A stretch of DNA of 9,481 nt, taken from an uncultured Propionibacteriaceae bacterium. Its GTDB lineage: Bacteria > Actinomycetota > Actinomycetes > Propionibacteriales > Propionibacteriaceae. Made by a program: the position numbers and the translations under genes. The notes below the pieces were generated by a model, which saw only the letters and a program-made list of their open reading frames with translations, did no database searches and was not told the origin of the DNA. This document shows positions 7,701-9,481 of this stretch, one piece after another (position 1 is the stretch's first letter; every line of letters begins with the position of its first letter). Location: positions 1-9,481 of the forward strand of contig CAMCJC010000076.1 of the NCBI GenBank assembly GCA_945875065.1, written 5' to 3'.

Positions 7701-7938
7701 ATACTCGGAGCTCGTCGACCCGGTGGTTCAGCGGGAGCGGTTGACGACGCAATCGCTGGCGGCGGCCGGCGGCGATCCGGAGGCCATGGAACTCGACGAA
7801 GCCTTCCTCCAGGCGCTTGAGCAGGGGATGCCGCCGACGGGCGGACTCGGGATGGGCCTCGACCGGCTCGTCATGATGCTCACCAAGGCATCGATCCGCG
7901 AGACGATCGCGTTTCCCCTGGTCAGGCCCGGGCGGTGA
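4774..7938 (+). CDS. lysX: LysX: bifunctional lysyl-tRNA synthetase / lysylphosphatidylglycerol synthase
   Basis: A 1054-aa fusion enzyme that charges tRNA with lysine and moves the lysine to phosphatidylglycerol in the membrane, lowering negative surface charge; in M. tuberculosis LysX contributes to resistance to cationic peptides. Order: about six TM segments (roughly 15-215; tRNA-synt_2_TM-like); an MprF-like DUF2156 transferase domain (about 225-540) with GDEAV at 315-319 and DVMRRHP at 427-433; an OB-fold anticodon-binding domain (about 600-690); and a class II synthetase core (about 710-1054). The core shows motif 1 (VETPIL, P756), motif 2 (FEIGRNFRNE, R810 and E812), the lysine-pocket stretch TAYSELVDP around 975-983, and motif 3 (GLGMGLDR, 1024-1031). 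All key motifs are intact. GAGAGGG lies 5 nt before the ATG. It overlaps tetR by 8 bp and the next gene by 4 bp. It is somewhat shorter than the roughly 1170-aa mycobacterial protein. Confidence 0.95.
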   Translation: MSKHVDLAVRFLSRYFQVAGLLAIAYWALGAVPVVGSVLEFVLNWFVPLPELTVSNLVTGLISILLGAGIALRKRVAWLVATLGYALFLLLTSALLVFWLVYPELRQEMREDGDTGGWLWTNTAITLALLLLLLRYRRCFVVRSQRGNVWRALLVLVVGAVAVLVIGFGLMMVFRNDILSGILEALMSFGLAVVFVASVATLMRSQRLEAQATIDEERRVRELLVANPTDSLGYFATRRDKSVFLTERGAVVYRVGMGVALASGDPLGNPAEWPATVAAFKRHAESFGWLPAVIGASEAGARAYMGAGLRALAIGDEAVLTADKFALNELPEVRRAVVKLADLGYSTRIRRHRSIPGSELAEVEALAEEWLSGEPERGFSMALGRLGDPSDGDCVLVEALFPAGDERGHIAGLLSFAPWGADGASLDVMRRHPRADNGVTELMITALMTDGRDLGIRQASLNFAVFRAAFAEGARIGAGPVQRLWRRFLLVASHWWQLESLYRSNAKYEPTWRPRLICYPESRHFARVAAAAGVAEGFLTLPRWLGGGIPDQPRRFLTDEVEGLGINAVPQQGPRLPQQVQVRIACREAMLAEGIDPYPASVTVTAACATAVGDCTVAGRVMTVRDHGGVLFATLRDASGELQVVLEAGVVGDEAMVRWRRLVRAGDQVAVTGTVGASRTGTRSLLGASWRMTSKALRPLPDKRKGLQNPEARVRLRHVDLIVNDRQRQMVRARSNAIQAVRQTLLQRRYLEVETPILQPVHGGANARPFRTHINAYDLNLYLRIAPELYLKRLMVGGLERVFEIGRNFRNEGADATHNPEFTMLEAYQAYADYHVMKDVIRDVTIAAAEAATGSTVVRGVVGGVEHEIDLADEWRTVTITEAVSEGLGEQVDACTPVEELQRHADRLNVDFDPRWGWGTMLQELYEHLAESSTVEPTFFSDFPAETSPLTRQHRTTPRLAERWDLIIFGSEVGTAYSELVDPVVQRERLTTQSLAAAGGDPEAMELDEAFLQALEQGMPPTGGLGMGLDRLVMMLTKASIRETIAFPLVRPGR

Positions 7939-8561
7939 TTCGGTGGGTGCTGGCGATCCTCGCCGTCGTCCTCTACAACGGCTGGCTGGCATGGCCGCTG
8001 AACGGGAGCCCCGATGCGCTGGCCGGCTACGTCTCCGAGCTGGCGGCCGCCGACCAGCCGTTCAGCTGGTTCTTCCGTAGCACCGACCTTGCGGCGGCGC
8101 TCGTCTACGCCGTCATCGCCGCGTTGGGGTGGCGCGGCTGGCGGCGTTGGCTCGGGCGCGGGTCGCGGCACGTCGCGACGGCGGTCCTGGCGGTCTCGTT
8201 CGGGACGATTCTCGACGTCGTCTTCAACCTGCCGTGCGCCAGAAGTCGCGACGAGGCGTGCGCAGCAGGGGCGCAGCTGCAGGTGCACCTGCATGAGGTG
8301 ACCTCGACGATCGTCGGCATCGGGCAGCTGGCGGTGATAGTGCTCGTCGCGTGGGCGTTGGCGGCCCGCCAGGGCTGGAAACGGGAGGCGCGAGCCGTCG
8401 CGGTACTGGCGGTGGTGGTCGCGTCGCTGATGGTCGCGGTGGTTGTGGCGCCGTACGTGTGGCCCGGGATGCAGGGGGTGGTGCAGATCGTGCAGATCGT
8501 CATCTGCTCCTTGTGGCTGGGCTATCTGGCGCTCCGGTTGTCGCCGTCGCGGGTAGCCTGA
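7935..8561 (+). CDS. DUF998-family integral membrane protein
   Basis: A 208-aa membrane protein with about six TM helices (approximate residues 3-22, 51-66, 78-99, 123-144, 154-176, 179-203). The loop between TM3 and TM4 carries C101 and C109 (CARSRDEAC) and then VHLHEVTS (H118, H120), matching the paired Cys followed by His-x-x-x-S/T seen in actinobacterial DUF998 proteins. The GTG start overlaps the lysX stop (GTGA, 7935-7938), and no other start in frame precedes the first helix, so translation is probably coupled to lysX. DUF998 has no established general function. Being last in the lysX operon suggests a role with lysyl-phosphatidylglycerol, such as translocation or regulation of the enzyme, but that is inference. 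The charged, short C-terminus (RLSPSRVA) is probably cytoplasmic. Confidence 0.82.
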   Translation: MIRWVLAILAVVLYNGWLAWPLNGSPDALAGYVSELAAADQPFSWFFRSTDLAAALVYAVIAALGWRGWRRWLGRGSRHVATAVLAVSFGTILDVVFNLPCARSRDEACAAGAQLQVHLHEVTSTIVGIGQLAVIVLVAWALAARQGWKREARAVAVLAVVVASLMVAVVVAPYVWPGMQGVVQIVQIVICSLWLGYLALRLSPSRVA

Positions 8562-8563
8562 TC

Positions 8564-8587
8564 GGCAGTCCCTGCCTGGGACTGACC
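8564..8587 (+). terminator. hairpin just after the tetR-lysX-DUF998 operon
   Basis: CAGTCCC (8566-8572), loop TGCCT, GGGACTG (8578-8584) form a perfect 7-bp stem; two further G-C pairs (8564-8565 with 8586-8587) form past a bulged A at 8585. It starts 2 nt after the DUF998 stop codon. No T-run follows, so it is not a textbook intrinsic terminator, though high-GC actinobacterial terminators often lack one. It could also protect the transcript 3' end. Confidence 0.4.
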
Positions 8588-8710
8588 ACGGCCGGGAACC
8601 TGAAGCTCGGGGCCCGGTTCTTGGGCCTCGTCGATACCTGGTCAATCCCGGAGATGGTCGGCCTAGATTCTGCTCAGCGGCGTTGAGTGCATGTCCCTTC
8701 GGATGTGACC

Positions 8711-8988
8711 ATGGGGCTGCAAGCACGGGGCTATGCGACACCATCGGTGTCTTTGCGCGACCTGCCGGGAGGGGCCGCGAGAGTCGAGGGTGGTTCCCCG
8801 CTGAACGTGGTCGACTATGCGAACGCCATCGTCCAGAGCGGCTTCCCTGCCGTCATGTCGAATACCCCGCGCGGGCAGCGCGAACTGCCGAGCTCCTACC
8901 TCAAGCGCGTCATCGATCGCGACCTGCCGGGCAGAACTACGAAGTCCGGCACCCGGAGACGTTGCACCGCTGGTGGTGCGCCTTCTCA
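8711..8988 (+). pseudogene. remnant of an AAA ATPase / DUF4143 protein, frameshifted and truncated
   Basis: The plus strand keeps a recognisable middle part of the 'ATP-binding protein, DUF4143' family. In one frame are LATP-like RGYATPSVSLRDL, SPLNVVDYANAIVQSGFP and SSYLKRVIDRDLPG. The match continues only in another frame as QNYEVRHPETLHRWWCAFS (from 8932 to about 8988), where intact relatives have 'vRrPetLrrWl.AyAA'. A loss of one base near 8929-8932 (GGGC, expected GGGGC or similar) explains the switch. The N-terminal P-loop domain and the C-terminal nuclease-like part are absent, so the gene is dead. Such ATPases are common in accessory regions and of unclear role. Family recognition is from remembered motifs. 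Confidence 0.6.
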
Positions 8989-9030
8989 GGCTCGGGGCCC
9001 TGGGAGTCCCGCAAGGTGAGTGCCAGGCCG

Positions 9031-9313
9031 GAAACGGCTGCGGTCTCCGGTCCAAGATGGTGCCGATTCGCTGCTCGCGAGTGGCGGCCAGCCCGGCCTG
9101 GTCGGTGAGCTCGAGCAAAGCGGTTGCGACGCGTTTGGTCGGATCCGCGCCGATGGGGATGCGCAGCTGTGGGGTCGCCCAGTCGCCGACGGCGGCTGTC
9201 TCGCGAGCGATGGGGCACACCAACACTGACTTGCCCGACCCCGCTTCGCCTAGGATCGTTTGCCCCCGGACAGACGACGTGGGCGCACGGCGTCGCGCCA
9301 GTCGCTGAGCCGT
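9031..9313 (-). pseudogene. remnant of a P-loop NTPase (STAND/NACHT-like?) with intact Walker A
   Basis: On the minus strand, GQTILGEAGSGKSVLV contains a full Walker A motif, GEAGSGKS (9250-9227), followed by protein-like sequence with GC-rich third positions: WATPQLRIPIGADPTKRV, ATALLELTDQAGL and REQRIGTILDRRP, fading near 9031. The frame is closed upstream by TGA at 9316-9314 and the downstream part only runs antisense to the DUF4143 remnant. No Walker B is seen. A neighbouring frame (about 9339-9250) reads WAGRTERLSDWRDAVRP and would join this one by a 1-base shift, possibly in the G5 run at 9263-9267. The layout 'arginine-rich linker, LGEAGSGKSvL' resembles STAND/NACHT-type NTPases, but the subfamily is uncertain. 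It is most likely a decayed fragment. Confidence 0.5.
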
Positions 9314-9379
9314 TCAGTCCGGCCGGCCCAGATGAGCGGAACCGAGCCAGCCCCCCTCCCGATACCCCCAACTCGTGCA

Positions 9380-9457
9380 CGAATCGCCGGGCCAGGTGAA
9401 CGGGCGACGTAAAACCCCTAGCCGCACACACCCCCGTTCACTCAAAACGGCGATTCG
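9380..9457. repeat. doubly nested inverted repeat (78 bp)
   Basis: Outer arms CGAATCGCCG (9380-9389) and CGGCGATTCG (9448-9457) are perfect 10-bp complements. Inner arms GTGAACGGG (9396-9404) and CCCGTTCAC (9433-9441) are perfect 9-bp complements. Each side has exactly 6 unpaired bases between outer and inner arm (9390-9395 and 9442-9447), and the centre is a 28-nt loop. Single-stranded DNA or RNA could fold into a stem with a symmetric internal loop. Function is unknown: a transposon or recombination end, a regulatory RNA structure, or a repeat that stopped assembly are all possible. Confidence 0.65.
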
Positions 9458-9481
9458 CGCCCACAAGAGGAGGGCGGCCCT

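Noticed and set aside
8478..8500. Short tandem repeat GTGCAGATC x2 in the DUF998 gene
   Set aside because: It just encodes a repeated Val-Gln-Ile in a TM helix; two copies are not a significant repeat.
8663..9226. Single 187-aa minus-strand gene
   Set aside because: Only the part above about 9031 looks like real protein; the rest is antisense to the DUF4143 remnant, and the true frame extends upstream through the Walker A motif to a stop.
9380..9457. Integron attC site
   Set aside because: The fold layout is similar, but the outer arms lack the conserved AAC/GTT core triplets of attC R boxes, and no integron integrase is visible.
51..9481. CRISPR array, tRNA or rRNA genes
   Set aside because: No regularly spaced repeats, no tRNA cloverleaf or conserved rRNA segments were recognised on either strand.

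Overview
The window is about 9.5 kb of high-GC DNA with GTG starts and tightly packed genes. It carries a mycobacterial-type bifunctional LysX, an actinobacterial-type CstA with its small partner protein, and a TetR regulator with a WHG-type C-terminus. Together these point to an Actinomycetota bacterium; no genus can be fixed from the sequence. It is probably a whole contig from a draft or metagenome assembly, because the first 50 bases are Illumina sequencing adapter and not genome.

Layout. (1) 1-50 is adapter. (2) 51-562 has no convincing intact gene: a weak sigma-factor-like or SnoaL-like coding scrap, then a good sigma70-type promoter with an overlapping inverted repeat in front of cstA. 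(3) 563-3015 is a two-gene unit, cstA plus a DUF466 (YbdD/YjiX-type) small protein ending in Cys-Cys, probably for uptake of pyruvate or peptides under carbon limitation. (4) 3021-3950, minus strand, is a Rossmann-fold NAD(P)-dependent epimerase/dehydratase-like protein. (5) 3951-4052 is a divergent promoter region with a perfect 7-1-7 palindrome and a second copy of its half-site. (6) 4053-8561 is an overlapping operon, tetR - lysX - DUF998. LysX charges tRNA-Lys and passes lysine to phosphatidylglycerol, giving positively charged membrane lipids; the TetR protein very likely controls this operon and the divergent oxidoreductase gene.

(7) 8562-9481 is a decayed accessory region: a hairpin after the operon, a DUF4143-type ATPase remnant on the plus strand with a visible -1 frameshift, a P-loop NTPase remnant on the minus strand with an intact Walker A motif but stops and a frameshift, and a 78-bp doubly nested inverted repeat near the contig end.

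No complete new system is evident. The points most worth a second look are the TetR-controlled lysX-DUF998 operon, the nested inverted repeat at the right end, and the adapter at the left end, which creates false peptides in all frames.
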